Shown here: positions 34,140 through 41,917 of the stretch, piece by piece
How positions within the stretch are numbered: the stretch's first letter is position 1
How the letters are laid out: each line of letters begins with the position of its first letter
Origin: JBDRMV01 sp043825615
GTDB lineage: Bacteria; CG03
DNA length: 64,000 nt
Assembly (NCBI GenBank): GCA_043825615.1
Contig: JBDRRS010000004.1
Span: 1 to 64,000, forward strand
Direction: 5' to 3'
The notes under the pieces: model-generated
The model's database searches: none
The model's input: the letters and a program-made list of their open reading frames with translations, nothing else
What the model was told of the DNA's origin: nothing
Made by a program: the position numbers and the translations under genes

Positions 34140-35045
34140 TTAAAATCCCTTTACCGCAAGGATTATAGCAATTAACCCTATCGGGAACAAAATAAACCAG
34201 AAGAGCTTCAGGCACTGCGTGATTTTGAGACGCGGATTCGTATTTTCCGCGAGAATTATAATTACCAGCAGAGCGACATATTTTAAAACATCAACAGCGC
34301 TGTTAATTCCACCCCAGAAGACAGTGATTATAAACATCGGCAGCGCCACGAGGAGTATGTACTGGCTCATCTTGAAGAAACCAAGAAGGGGCCCTGAGTA
34401 TTCTATATAGGGTCCAGCCATTATTTCCGTTTCCGCTTCCGCCACATCAAACGGAACCCTCCCGAGTTTCGCCTGCATTGCAATCAATGCCAGAACAAAC
34501 GCAATTACGCCGGAAAGGGAATTCAGGGCGGGAGTCCCGGGATGACGAATTATTTCCGTAAGTCTCAATGCCCCGCCGGTTTTAATCAGCATCACCGATA
34601 TGGCGCACCAGAATATAAGTTCATAGGATAAAATCAGTTTCATTTCGCGGGACGCGCCCAGCGACGCCAGGGGATTGGCGCTGGCGGCGCCGCCTAAAAT
34701 CAGGGATAGCCCCGGGATTACAAGCAGATACATAACAACAATCAAGTCCCCCTGAAACCCGGCCGCCGGAAAAAAAGAAGCCATTCCGATAATCGTCGCG
34801 ACAAGAGCTGCGCTTGCAAAAGATATCACCGGCGCTGAAATAAAGGTCATCAGGTGAGCGTTTTCCGGAATGACGTTTTCCTTTGTAAAAAGTTTAAGGA
34901 TGTCATACAGCGGCTGGAGCAGGGGCGGGCCGACCCTCCACTGCACACGGGCTGTTACTTTTCTTTCTATCCACGAAGCCAGTATACCGACGAGGAGCAC
35001 GAAGACCAGCCCCGGAAAAATAAGGTAATTAAACAGCAGATTCAT
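34140..35045 (-). CDS. Group 4 hydrogenase membrane subunit (NuoH/HycD/MbhM-like)
   Basis: A 301-residue, eight-helix subunit joining the hydrogenase core to the ion pump. ERKVTARVQWRVGPPLLQPLYDILKLF (residues ~27-53) and FDVAEAETEIMAGPYIEYSG are the conserved NuoH loops. One-base overlap with the ferredoxin gene. Confidence 0.95.
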   Translation of the reverse strand: MNLLFNYLIFPGLVFVLLVGILASWIERKVTARVQWRVGPPLLQPLYDILKLFTKENVIPENAHLMTFISAPVISFASAALVATIIGMASFFPAAGFQGDLIVVMYLLVIPGLSLILGGAASANPLASLGASREMKLILSYELIFWCAISVMLIKTGGALRLTEIIRHPGTPALNSLSGVIAFVLALIAMQAKLGRVPFDVAEAETEIMAGPYIEYSGPLLGFFKMSQYILLVALPMFIITVFWGGINSAVDVLKYVALLVIIILAENTNPRLKITQCLKLFWFILFPIGLIAIILAVKGF

Positions 35046-35533
35046 TATTCTTTCTCTTTTATTCCCAACTGTTTTTTCCAGTGAACACCTTTAGCGAACA
35101 CGTTTTCTCTTATTTTGTAAATATCCTGATTTCCATCTTCCTTGAAAGTTCCTGTCCGAACAGCGCCTTTCGGACAGGTCTCAACGCATAAAACTTCCCT
35201 TTCCGCACAGAGGTCGCAGGACGAGGTTTGAAATTCCACGGTCTCAAGAGTATTTACGCCGAACGGGCACGCTATAATGCAGGTTTTGCAGGACGTGCAG
35301 AGAAAACTCGCTCTCTCCAGTTCATCGTCCTGTTTTTTAAGCGCTTCTGTCGGGCAGGCGAGCACGCAGGGCGCGTCCTCGCAGTGACGGCATGTAACTT
35401 TCCTTATTGATTCCTCAATCAGCATCCTTATGCCTGTTTTTGCATGGTGCAGAGGATAATCACATTTTGCTTCACACTCTCTGCATTCATAGCATTTTTC
35501 CAAATCAATCAATATTTGATTTTCTAATCCCAT
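35045..35533 (-). CDS. Polyferredoxin with four [4Fe-4S] motifs (HycB/HydN-like)
   Basis: A 162-residue iron-sulfur protein with four cysteine groups: CYECRECEAKCDYP, CRHCEDAPCVLACP, CTSCKTCIIACP and CDLCAERE...CVETCP. It resembles HycB/HydN/CooF electron carriers. Its place between the AsrAB-like reductase and the membrane core suggests it carries electrons between them. Overlaps the upstream gene by 10 bases. Confidence 0.92.
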   Translation of the reverse strand: MGLENQILIDLEKCYECRECEAKCDYPLHHAKTGIRMLIEESIRKVTCRHCEDAPCVLACPTEALKKQDDELERASFLCTSCKTCIIACPFGVNTLETVEFQTSSCDLCAEREVLCVETCPKGAVRTGTFKEDGNQDIYKIRENVFAKGVHWKKQLGIKEKE

Positions 35534-36342
35534 ATCCCCTCTATATCTTTTATAACGCTGTACTTAAAGACGGGCCCGTCCTTGCAGGCAAAATATTTCC
35601 CGAGGGCGCAGTGACCGCACTTTCCGATTCCGCAGGACATATTCTTTTCCATTGAAAGGTAAATGCTTTCCGGTTTATACCCTATTTCAAGAAGTTTCAG
35701 GGTGCCAAACTTCATCATAATGGGCGGTCCGCAGACGACGGCGATTCCCTTATCCGGGTTCAGATTTACACCGTCAAAAAGGCAGGTAACGACTCCCGTC
35801 TTCTCTTTCCATGCCCCTGTATCGCATTTATCAACCGAGCGGTATATTTCCGTTCCCATTTCCGTCCATTTATCAAACTGGTTCTTGTAAACGATATCAT
35901 CGGGTGTTTTTGCACCGTAAAGAAGAAGTATTCTGCCGTATTTTTCTTTCTCCGCAAGAAGGGTAAGCAGCAGGCAGCGAAGGGGCGCCATTCCGACGCC
36001 GCCGCCAAGTATCAGGATTTCTCTGCCTTTGAATTCATCAAGAGGGTATCCTTTGCCCAGCGGCCCGCGGATTCCTATAACATCTTTTTCTTTTAAACCG
36101 TGAATCTTTTCCGTCACCCTGCCGGCTTTCATTATGGTAACTTCAAACTTGTCTTTCTCAAACTGGGATGAGGACGGGGTAAAAGGCGCTTCTCCCACGC
36201 CCGGAACAGTAAACTGTATAAACTGCCCCGTTTCGAAATCAAGGGATTTTTCCGGTTTCAGCAGAAAAGTTTTTATGTTTGAAGTTTCGCCGGTTACTTT
36301 TAAAATTTCCGCTTTTGTCGTTTTGTAAGGATCCTGTATCAT
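35524..36342 (-). CDS. FAD/NAD(P)-binding oxidoreductase, AsrB / sulfhydrogenase gamma-like
   Basis: A 272-residue ferredoxin-NADP reductase-like protein. The FAD barrel (residues ~10-100) precedes an NAD(P) domain with LILGGGVGMAPLR and VCGPPIMMKF. A C-terminal [2Fe-2S] cysteine group reads SCGIGKCGHCALGKYFACKDGP. The closest families are the gamma subunit of archaeal sulfhydrogenases and anaerobic sulfite reductase subunit B. It should exchange electrons with NAD(P)H. Overlaps its partner by 4 bases. Confidence 0.9.
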   Translation of the reverse strand: MIQDPYKTTKAEILKVTGETSNIKTFLLKPEKSLDFETGQFIQFTVPGVGEAPFTPSSSQFEKDKFEVTIMKAGRVTEKIHGLKEKDVIGIRGPLGKGYPLDEFKGREILILGGGVGMAPLRCLLLTLLAEKEKYGRILLLYGAKTPDDIVYKNQFDKWTEMGTEIYRSVDKCDTGAWKEKTGVVTCLFDGVNLNPDKGIAVVCGPPIMMKFGTLKLLEIGYKPESIYLSMEKNMSCGIGKCGHCALGKYFACKDGPVFKYSVIKDIEGIWD

Positions 36343-37316
36343 TTTCCTAAGACCTCAAGAATGACTTCCTTGAAATTTATTTTTCCCTGACAGCCGGCAA
36401 TACACCTGCCGCAGCCGGTGCATCCTTTTATGCCGTGCATTTCCGGCCGGTATGAAAATTTACAAAGGAAACGGTGTTTGAATCTTGATGCCATTTCTTT
36501 TCTGGGATTTGCGCCGCCGGCGACCCTGGCGTAACCCGGAAGCTGGCAGCTGTCCGCATACCTTATTTTGTTTTCTTCTCCCTCGGACAGGAAGAAGCAG
36601 AAACAGGCAGGACATATCGTCGTGCAGGCGCTGCAGCTCACGCAGGTTTTCCCGCGGCTTTCAAAAACAGCAGGAGCTTTTTCCACTTTCTCTTTCAGTT
36701 GATTGAGGTCAACCATCTTGTTTTCGTTTTGCTTTTTTACCGTTTCTTCCACTTTTGACCTTGCCGATGTCATTTCTTTATTCTGCAAATCTGTCGCGTT
36801 TTTGAACAATCCTGAATTTTCATCAAGTATTTTTTTGCCTTTTTCGGAACCTGTTTCTACCAGGTAACCGCTTTCCAGGCAGGATAAATTTAAATCAAAA
36901 TCATCGCCCGCCCAAGGTCTGTCGCCCAGAACCGTACAGAAACAGTTTGGATGCACTGAAGTGCAGTCCGCAGAAAAAATCAGGACGTCTTTCCTGAAGT
37001 ATGTGTCTTCCGGGTCATCAAGGTAGATGTTTTTTAATAGACGGAGCCCGCGGACGTCACAACCCCTTGCTCCGAATATTATAGAAGGTTTTCTTTCCCT
37101 GCTTGCAAGGTTTTCCTGCGGAGAGTAAAAGAAATACTTGATCGGCAGCGCAGTTCTGTGCCCCCTGACATCTATTATGCCGGAAACCTTTACCCCGCCG
37201 GCGTCTCTCTTTGTCCAGTCCCAGCTATTCGGGTTTAACTTGGGATAGAAGATGTCATAATAATCGGATAATTTTCTGAACCACTTTTCGAAGTTTTCCC
37301 TGTTAATAAATTTCAT
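36339..37316 (-). CDS. 4Fe-4S dicluster protein, AsrA / sulfhydrogenase beta-like
   Basis: A 325-residue partner of the preceding reductase. An N-terminal alpha/beta domain contains GARGCDVRGLRLL and is followed by two cluster motifs, CVSCSACTTICPACFC (residues ~225-240) and CTGCGRCIAGCQG near the end. The same pair of genes accompanies soluble group 3 sulfhydrogenases and Asr sulfite reductase; finding it upstream of a membrane-bound group 4 enzyme is less usual. Confidence 0.88.
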   Translation of the reverse strand: MKFINRENFEKWFRKLSDYYDIFYPKLNPNSWDWTKRDAGGVKVSGIIDVRGHRTALPIKYFFYSPQENLASRERKPSIIFGARGCDVRGLRLLKNIYLDDPEDTYFRKDVLIFSADCTSVHPNCFCTVLGDRPWAGDDFDLNLSCLESGYLVETGSEKGKKILDENSGLFKNATDLQNKEMTSARSKVEETVKKQNENKMVDLNQLKEKVEKAPAVFESRGKTCVSCSACTTICPACFCFFLSEGEENKIRYADSCQLPGYARVAGGANPRKEMASRFKHRFLCKFSYRPEMHGIKGCTGCGRCIAGCQGKINFKEVILEVLGK

Positions 37317-37379
37317 TAAAAAATCTTGCTGCTGCCAGCCGGAAATTTCATCACATTAAACAAATTCATCCGGAACCTG

Positions 37380-38681
37380 TCAAGTTCTAACCCCCAGGTC
37401 TGTCGGCGCACGGCCGAGTTTCTGCAGGTCATCAAGCGCATTGTCTATCTGTTTATCCACTGTCTCTTTCTCATGAATTCTGTCGGGGTAAATCTGGTAG
37501 TGCCGGCGGTATTTTTCAGGCGTGAGGTTCAGCATCAGGGAGTTTGCTCCCGCCATAAAACCTTTTTTCCGGGCTGTTTTCGGCTCCAGAGTTTCGAGAG
37601 CCGTTGTAGAAACGATTTTCCCGAGAGGGTCAGCTATGCGAAGCAGAGCAATTGTTTTAAGAACGAGATTCACCGAAGGAGGTTCCGCGTACGAAAAAGA
37701 CGTGCGCGGGTGCGGCAGGAAAGGTCCGAACGTGTACATTTCGGGCGAAATTTTCTTCGCCGCAAAAATGTCCTTTAGAATATCTTCATTTTTCTGTTCG
37801 GGCAGCCCTATAAGAGCGCCCGTAAGAACAAGAAAACCCAGTTTTTTTGCCGCTTCAATTTCAGCGAGACGTTCCTTCAGGAAATCGCCGGGATGAAGTT
37901 TTGAATAAAGTTCCGAATTTGATGTTTCAAATCTTATGAGAACGCCCCTGGCTCCCGCTTTGTAAAATTCCCTGAGGCCGTCTTCCCCGACTTCTCCCGT
38001 GCTGATAAAAAGAAGAACCGCGTTGTTTTTCCGGATTTTAGAGATGATTCCGGAAATCTTCTCAACGTCGTAAAAAGGGTCGTCGCCGCTCTGAAGGACA
38101 AGCGCTTTAAATCCGTATTTTGAAACGGATTCTCTGACAGTGTCAAGAATTTCCCTTTCGCTCATTCTGTAGCGTTCGATTTCTGCGTTGCTTTTCCTGA
38201 TGCCGCAGTAGAGGCAGTCGTTTATACAGTAGTTTGAAAATTCAATTATCCCGTGGACGCAGCAGGCGTTTTTGTGATATTTCTGCCTGATGAAATTCGC
38301 AACTTTAAATAAATAATCAAGTTCTTTTTCGTCCGAAAGATTCATCAGATGGAGAAAGTCATCAGGAGACATTTTTCGCCCTTCCAGCGCCTTATCCAGA
38401 ATAGAGCGTGTCTTTTTTGAAGCTTCCGATGTGCCGTCAATTTTTGAAAGCCGTAAATCAACTTCGCGCAGGTTAAAAAAGGTTTCCTTCCAGAATTCCA
38501 GAATTTCTTCCGCTTCCTTCGGCTCTATCTTGTTTATTACAAAACCACCCTGTGCGTAGATATAGTCGCCTTCTTTTAAGATCTCAAATTCATTACGGGC
38601 GTAGCGCTTCTCGCCGAAATAGTCCACGATGACCTTGCCCTTTTCAAAGCCCGTTATTTTACCCGGTATAGCGTAGCACAT
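37380..38681 (-). CDS. HypC-HydE fusion: [NiFe] chaperone domain joined to radical-SAM maturase
   Basis: A 433-residue two-domain protein. Residues 1-70 are HypC-like: MCYAIPGKI with the essential Cys2, then EGDYIYAQGGFVINKIEPKE, matching the HypC GDYVLVHVGFAI region except that the metal-binding His is Gln44. Residues ~80-433 are HydE-like: the radical SAM triad is Cys152, Cys156, Cys159 in IIEFSNYCINDCLYCGIRKSN, followed by IERYRMSEREI. HydE normally works in [FeFe]-hydrogenase assembly, HypC in [NiFe] assembly. It lies 29 bases after hydG and 63 before the AsrA-like gene. Function is inference. Confidence 0.9.
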   Translation of the reverse strand: MCYAIPGKITGFEKGKVIVDYFGEKRYARNEFEILKEGDYIYAQGGFVINKIEPKEAEEILEFWKETFFNLREVDLRLSKIDGTSEASKKTRSILDKALEGRKMSPDDFLHLMNLSDEKELDYLFKVANFIRQKYHKNACCVHGIIEFSNYCINDCLYCGIRKSNAEIERYRMSEREILDTVRESVSKYGFKALVLQSGDDPFYDVEKISGIISKIRKNNAVLLFISTGEVGEDGLREFYKAGARGVLIRFETSNSELYSKLHPGDFLKERLAEIEAAKKLGFLVLTGALIGLPEQKNEDILKDIFAAKKISPEMYTFGPFLPHPRTSFSYAEPPSVNLVLKTIALLRIADPLGKIVSTTALETLEPKTARKKGFMAGANSLMLNLTPEKYRRHYQIYPDRIHEKETVDKQIDNALDDLQKLGRAPTDLGVRT

Positions 38682-38710
38682 GTTTATATCAACATATTAA
38701 ATATCAAATA

Positions 38711-40174
38711 TTAAAGATACAGGTCCCTTTCTCCGTTTTTAATACGCCCGTAGCGCTCTATGAACCTGCCGTAGACGCCGGGTTTCTGCCGTTTTATCTC
38801 GTCAATCTCTTTTTGTATGACAACTTCGCCCTTCTGTTTTGTTTTTTCCCCGGCATAATCGTCGAGCCATTCCCTGAACGTGAGAACGGCGTTCATTTTG
38901 CAGAACCAGCGTTCCTCTCCTTTTTTAAGAAGGTTCATTATACATTCCCCCGTTCTCCCGCAGCGGTATCCGGCGGTGCAGAAAGAGGTTATGTATCCCA
39001 TTCCGGCGAATTCACCTATTACCTCGTCAAGCGCCCTTGTGTCCCCGAGAAGGAACTGCTGACGCTCGGCTTCCTGCTCGCTGTATGTTTCACTGTACGC
39101 TCCTATTCCTATTTTTGTGGAGGCGTCCGTCTGTGTTATTCCCAGTTTAAGACATTCTCTTCTCAGCTCCGCTGTTTCGCGCGCTGTGATTATCATTCCG
39201 GCGTAGGGCACCGAAAGTCTGATTACGGCAATCAGTTTTTTAAAGTCATCGTCGGAAACTCCGTATCCGCTCTGACTGTTAAAAGGAGTATTTGCCGCGG
39301 GTTCCAGACGGGGAAACGAAATTGTGTGAGGACCTATGCCGTTAAAATGTTTTTCGAGGTCAATCGTGTGATATAGAAGGCCCATCACTTCGAACTTCCA
39401 GTCGTAGAGGCCGAAGAGAGCGCCGATCGCCACATCGTCGATGCCCGCTTCCTGCGCCCTGTGAAGGGCATAGAGCCGCCACCTGTAGTCTGATTTTATT
39501 CCCGACGGATGGACCTTAGCGTAAGTTTCATGATGATATGTTTCCTGAAAAACCTGGTAAGTACCGATGCCGGATTCCTTTAATTTCTTAAAGTTTGCCA
39601 CACTCAGCGGCGCAGAGTTCACGTTAACACGGCGTATTTCCCCACCTCCGACTTTCGTGCCGTAGATAATCTTTATTGTGTCGGTTATGTAATCAATATC
39701 CGACGAAGGATGCTCGCCGTAAACAACAATCAACCTCTTGTGCCCTGTCGAAATCAGCGCTTCCGTTTCCTTTTTCACTTCCTCTCTCGTAAGCTGCCGT
39801 CTTTTTTCTTCCGTATTTTCCTTTCTGAAAGCGCAGTAAAGGCAGTTGTTGACGCAAAGGTTGCTCAGATAAAGCGGCGCGAATGTCACAATTCTGTTAT
39901 CGTAAACCCTTTTTTTAACCTCGCCGGCAGCCTGAAAGATTTCGTCCCACAGGCCCGCATCGGTTGCGCCCAGGAGAGCCGCCGTTTCCGCCGGTTCCAG
40001 CCTTTTTATGGCAAGTGATTTTTGTATGATATCGCGGATTTTTCCGCGAGCAGGATTTCTGTTTTTTTGAATAACAGTCTCTATTTCTTCGTCATTGATG
40101 AAGTCCCCGTTACCGGCGAATTTAGTGACTTCCTCTTCCTTTATGACATCTTTCATCCAGTCCGAAACAGGCAT
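38711..40174 (-). CDS. hydG: HydG-like radical SAM tyrosine lyase with altered C-terminal cluster motif
   Basis: A 487-residue ThiH/HydG enzyme. The SAM cluster is Cys107, Cys111, Cys114 (LSNLCVNNCLYCAFR). Canonical HydG splits tyrosine into p-cresol, CO and cyanide and builds an Fe(CO)2(CN) unit on a C-terminal auxiliary cluster bound by CX2CX22C. Here that region reads SFCTAGYRCGRTGEC...WFC: Cys399 and Cys425 are kept but the middle cysteine is Gly402. Two extra cysteines (405, 411) lie nearby. It is the first gene of the hydrogenase operon. No HydA or HydF occurs in the window. Confidence 0.92.
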   Translation of the reverse strand: MPVSDWMKDVIKEEEVTKFAGNGDFINDEEIETVIQKNRNPARGKIRDIIQKSLAIKRLEPAETAALLGATDAGLWDEIFQAAGEVKKRVYDNRIVTFAPLYLSNLCVNNCLYCAFRKENTEEKRRQLTREEVKKETEALISTGHKRLIVVYGEHPSSDIDYITDTIKIIYGTKVGGGEIRRVNVNSAPLSVANFKKLKESGIGTYQVFQETYHHETYAKVHPSGIKSDYRWRLYALHRAQEAGIDDVAIGALFGLYDWKFEVMGLLYHTIDLEKHFNGIGPHTISFPRLEPAANTPFNSQSGYGVSDDDFKKLIAVIRLSVPYAGMIITARETAELRRECLKLGITQTDASTKIGIGAYSETYSEQEAERQQFLLGDTRALDEVIGEFAGMGYITSFCTAGYRCGRTGECIMNLLKKGEERWFCKMNAVLTFREWLDDYAGEKTKQKGEVVIQKEIDEIKRQKPGVYGRFIERYGRIKNGERDLYL

Positions 40175-40193
40175 AATTTTCTCCCCTAAAACG

Positions 40194-40223
40194 ATATTTT
40201 AGTAAACGTGGGGATTTTTACAA
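40194..40223 (-). promoter_or_regulatory. Possible promoter of the hydrogenase operon
   Basis: On the reverse strand TTGTAA (40218-40223) and AAATAT (40194-40199) lie 18 bp apart in the 82-bp gap before hydG. The -10 overlaps a small hairpin (CTAAAA/TTTTAG). Matches are moderate, so this is tentative. Confidence 0.3.
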
Positions 40224-40256
40224 TAGTTCAGTTTTGAGTTTTCCGGTTTGTATAAT

Positions 40257-41027
40257 TTATTTATGTGCAGGACGCTTTGATAATGAACATATGGGACATT
40301 TCTGTAACCTGAGAGGTTTTTCAAGGCTGCTGCGTTGAAGCATGTCTTCATCTTGAAATAATTCTATAGTAGCACCATCTGCAACAATCTTACCTTTATG
40401 CATCACTATAGTCCGCTCACAAAGATCCATAGCCATATCCAAATCATGAGTAGCAATAATTTTCGTATGATGAAAAGTTTTTAGTAATTCAATTAAACGG
40501 CTCCGTGATTTCGGGTCAAGGCTGGATGTGGGCTCATCCATTACTAAAATATCCGGAGATACAGCCAGAACAGTTGCAATGGAAACAGAGCGTTTTTCTC
40601 CTTGAGAAAGCTTATAGGGCGGCCGTTTTCTTAAATGCTCTACCTTGACAATCTTAAGGGCTTCTATAGCCTTACGCTCAACTTCAGTTTCTGTCAATCC
40701 AAGATTTAAAGGGCCAAAAGCCACATCATCAAATACCGTTGGCATGAATAACTGATCATCAGGATTTTGAAACACCATCCCGACTGTACGGCGCACCCGG
40801 TTTACGTTTTTTGCGGTCAAAAGAGAATCGCCGATCAGCACTGTTCCCTTGTGGGCTGTCAAATAACCGTTAAGATGAAGTAAAAGCGTTGATTTTCCTG
40901 CGCCATTCTCGCCGACAAGCGCCACAGATTCTCCATGGGTTATTCTAAACGACACACCTTCCAAAGCGACAGTTCCATCCGGATACGTAAAATGTATATT
41001 ATCTGCTTCGACTATATGATGACTCAT
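40257..41027 (-). CDS. ECF nickel/cobalt transporter ATPase (NikO/CbiO)
   Basis: A 256-residue ABC ATPase energising the NikMN-Q transporter. Walker A GENGAGKST (residues 38-46), Q-loop FQNPDDQLF, signature LSQGEKRS and Walker B ILVMDEPTSSLD are present; FQNPDDQLF and VAFGPLNLGL are typical of ECF ATPases. A short cysteine-bearing tail (RLQKCPICSL) follows. Overlaps nikQ by 4 bases. Confidence 0.93.
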   Translation of the reverse strand: MSHHIVEADNIHFTYPDGTVALEGVSFRITHGESVALVGENGAGKSTLLLHLNGYLTAHKGTVLIGDSLLTAKNVNRVRRTVGMVFQNPDDQLFMPTVFDDVAFGPLNLGLTETEVERKAIEALKIVKVEHLRKRPPYKLSQGEKRSVSIATVLAVSPDILVMDEPTSSLDPKSRSRLIELLKTFHHTKIIATHDLDMAMDLCERTIVMHKGKIVADGATIELFQDEDMLQRSSLEKPLRLQKCPICSLSKRPAHK

Positions 41028-41836
41028 CTTAAAACTCCGGTAATCAAGGCGCCTATTTTAAAAGGAATATTACAATACCTGAAAAATACGAAAATAAAAG
41101 ACCAGCCGATAACAAATATAACTTCCCGAAAACCTGTTCTCATCTTTCTGATGACAGGAACACGACCGTCAAAACCCCTGCATAGCATTGCCCGATAAAT
41201 TCGCTCGGCCCGGCCGATGGTACGCAGTAATAAATGGCTTATAAGTGAAACAAATATCTTTACGTTCATTGTCCCGGATTTGAATGTGCGAAGAGAACGC
41301 GCGCGAAGCATCCGCTCCGCTTCATCCGTCAGAATAAAAATATACCTATGAAAAAGTAAAAGCTGCGCCACAAAAGGTCTTGGCACTCCGAATTTCATCA
41401 ATGCATCACAAACAGAGTTAAACCCGGTAGAGGCTATTAAAACCAAAGCAGCTGTTACGGTCAAAACAAACCGCAACATAATAGATAAAAAAGAAACCCA
41501 GCCGCCGGAAACACTTATCGACCCGACATGTAAAAGTATTTCTTTGTCAATAACGGGATTGAAAATACCCACCAATACGGCAAAAGGTGAAACCAGTAAC
41601 ACTTTTTTTAACAAATATCCAGCCGGCAGACCGCTGGTAGAAATTAAAACCGCCGGATAGATAAAAAACGGTGTCATTGCAGAAAGCGCGTATTTATTAA
41701 AAGAAACTACAGCAACGATGAACATTAAGGTTGTAATTAATTTAACTCTCGGATCCAAACGATGCAGTGGACTGTTCCCGGCAGATAACGTATCCATATA
41801 CCCAATATCAAATAAATTTTTTCCGACCTTATTCAT
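41024..41836 (-). CDS. ECF nickel/cobalt transporter T subunit (NikQ/CbiQ)
   Basis: A 270-residue membrane protein. It has an early LDPRVKLITTLMFIVAVVSF segment, several helices and the cytoplasmic coupling motifs ERMLRARSLRTF and ERIYRAMLCRGFDGR, which contact the ATPase. It lies between nikMN (81-base gap) and nikO. Confidence 0.93.
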   Translation of the reverse strand: MNKVGKNLFDIGYMDTLSAGNSPLHRLDPRVKLITTLMFIVAVVSFNKYALSAMTPFFIYPAVLISTSGLPAGYLLKKVLLVSPFAVLVGIFNPVIDKEILLHVGSISVSGGWVSFLSIMLRFVLTVTAALVLIASTGFNSVCDALMKFGVPRPFVAQLLLFHRYIFILTDEAERMLRARSLRTFKSGTMNVKIFVSLISHLLLRTIGRAERIYRAMLCRGFDGRVPVIRKMRTGFREVIFVIGWSFIFVFFRYCNIPFKIGALITGVLR

Positions 41837-41917
41837 AAAAATATTCTTTAAGCAACGGCAACTACCGACATTACTTATAAAAAAAACCTTTTACAGCAAT
41901 TAGTTATTGATAAATTA

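Noticed and set aside
24565..37316. Reading the NuoB/C/D/H/I/L-like genes as respiratory complex I or an Mbx/Mbs-type non-hydrogenase
   Set aside because: The large subunit keeps both NiFe cysteine pairs (RICGIC and DPCYCC) and a protease-cleavable tail, and hypA and a maturation protease are co-transcribed. NADH-module genes NuoE/F/G are absent.
37380..40174. Taking HydE and HydG as proof of an [FeFe] hydrogenase here
   Set aside because: No HydA (H-cluster motifs) or HydF is seen on either strand; the only hydrogenase in the window is [NiFe]. The whole genome would be needed to exclude one.
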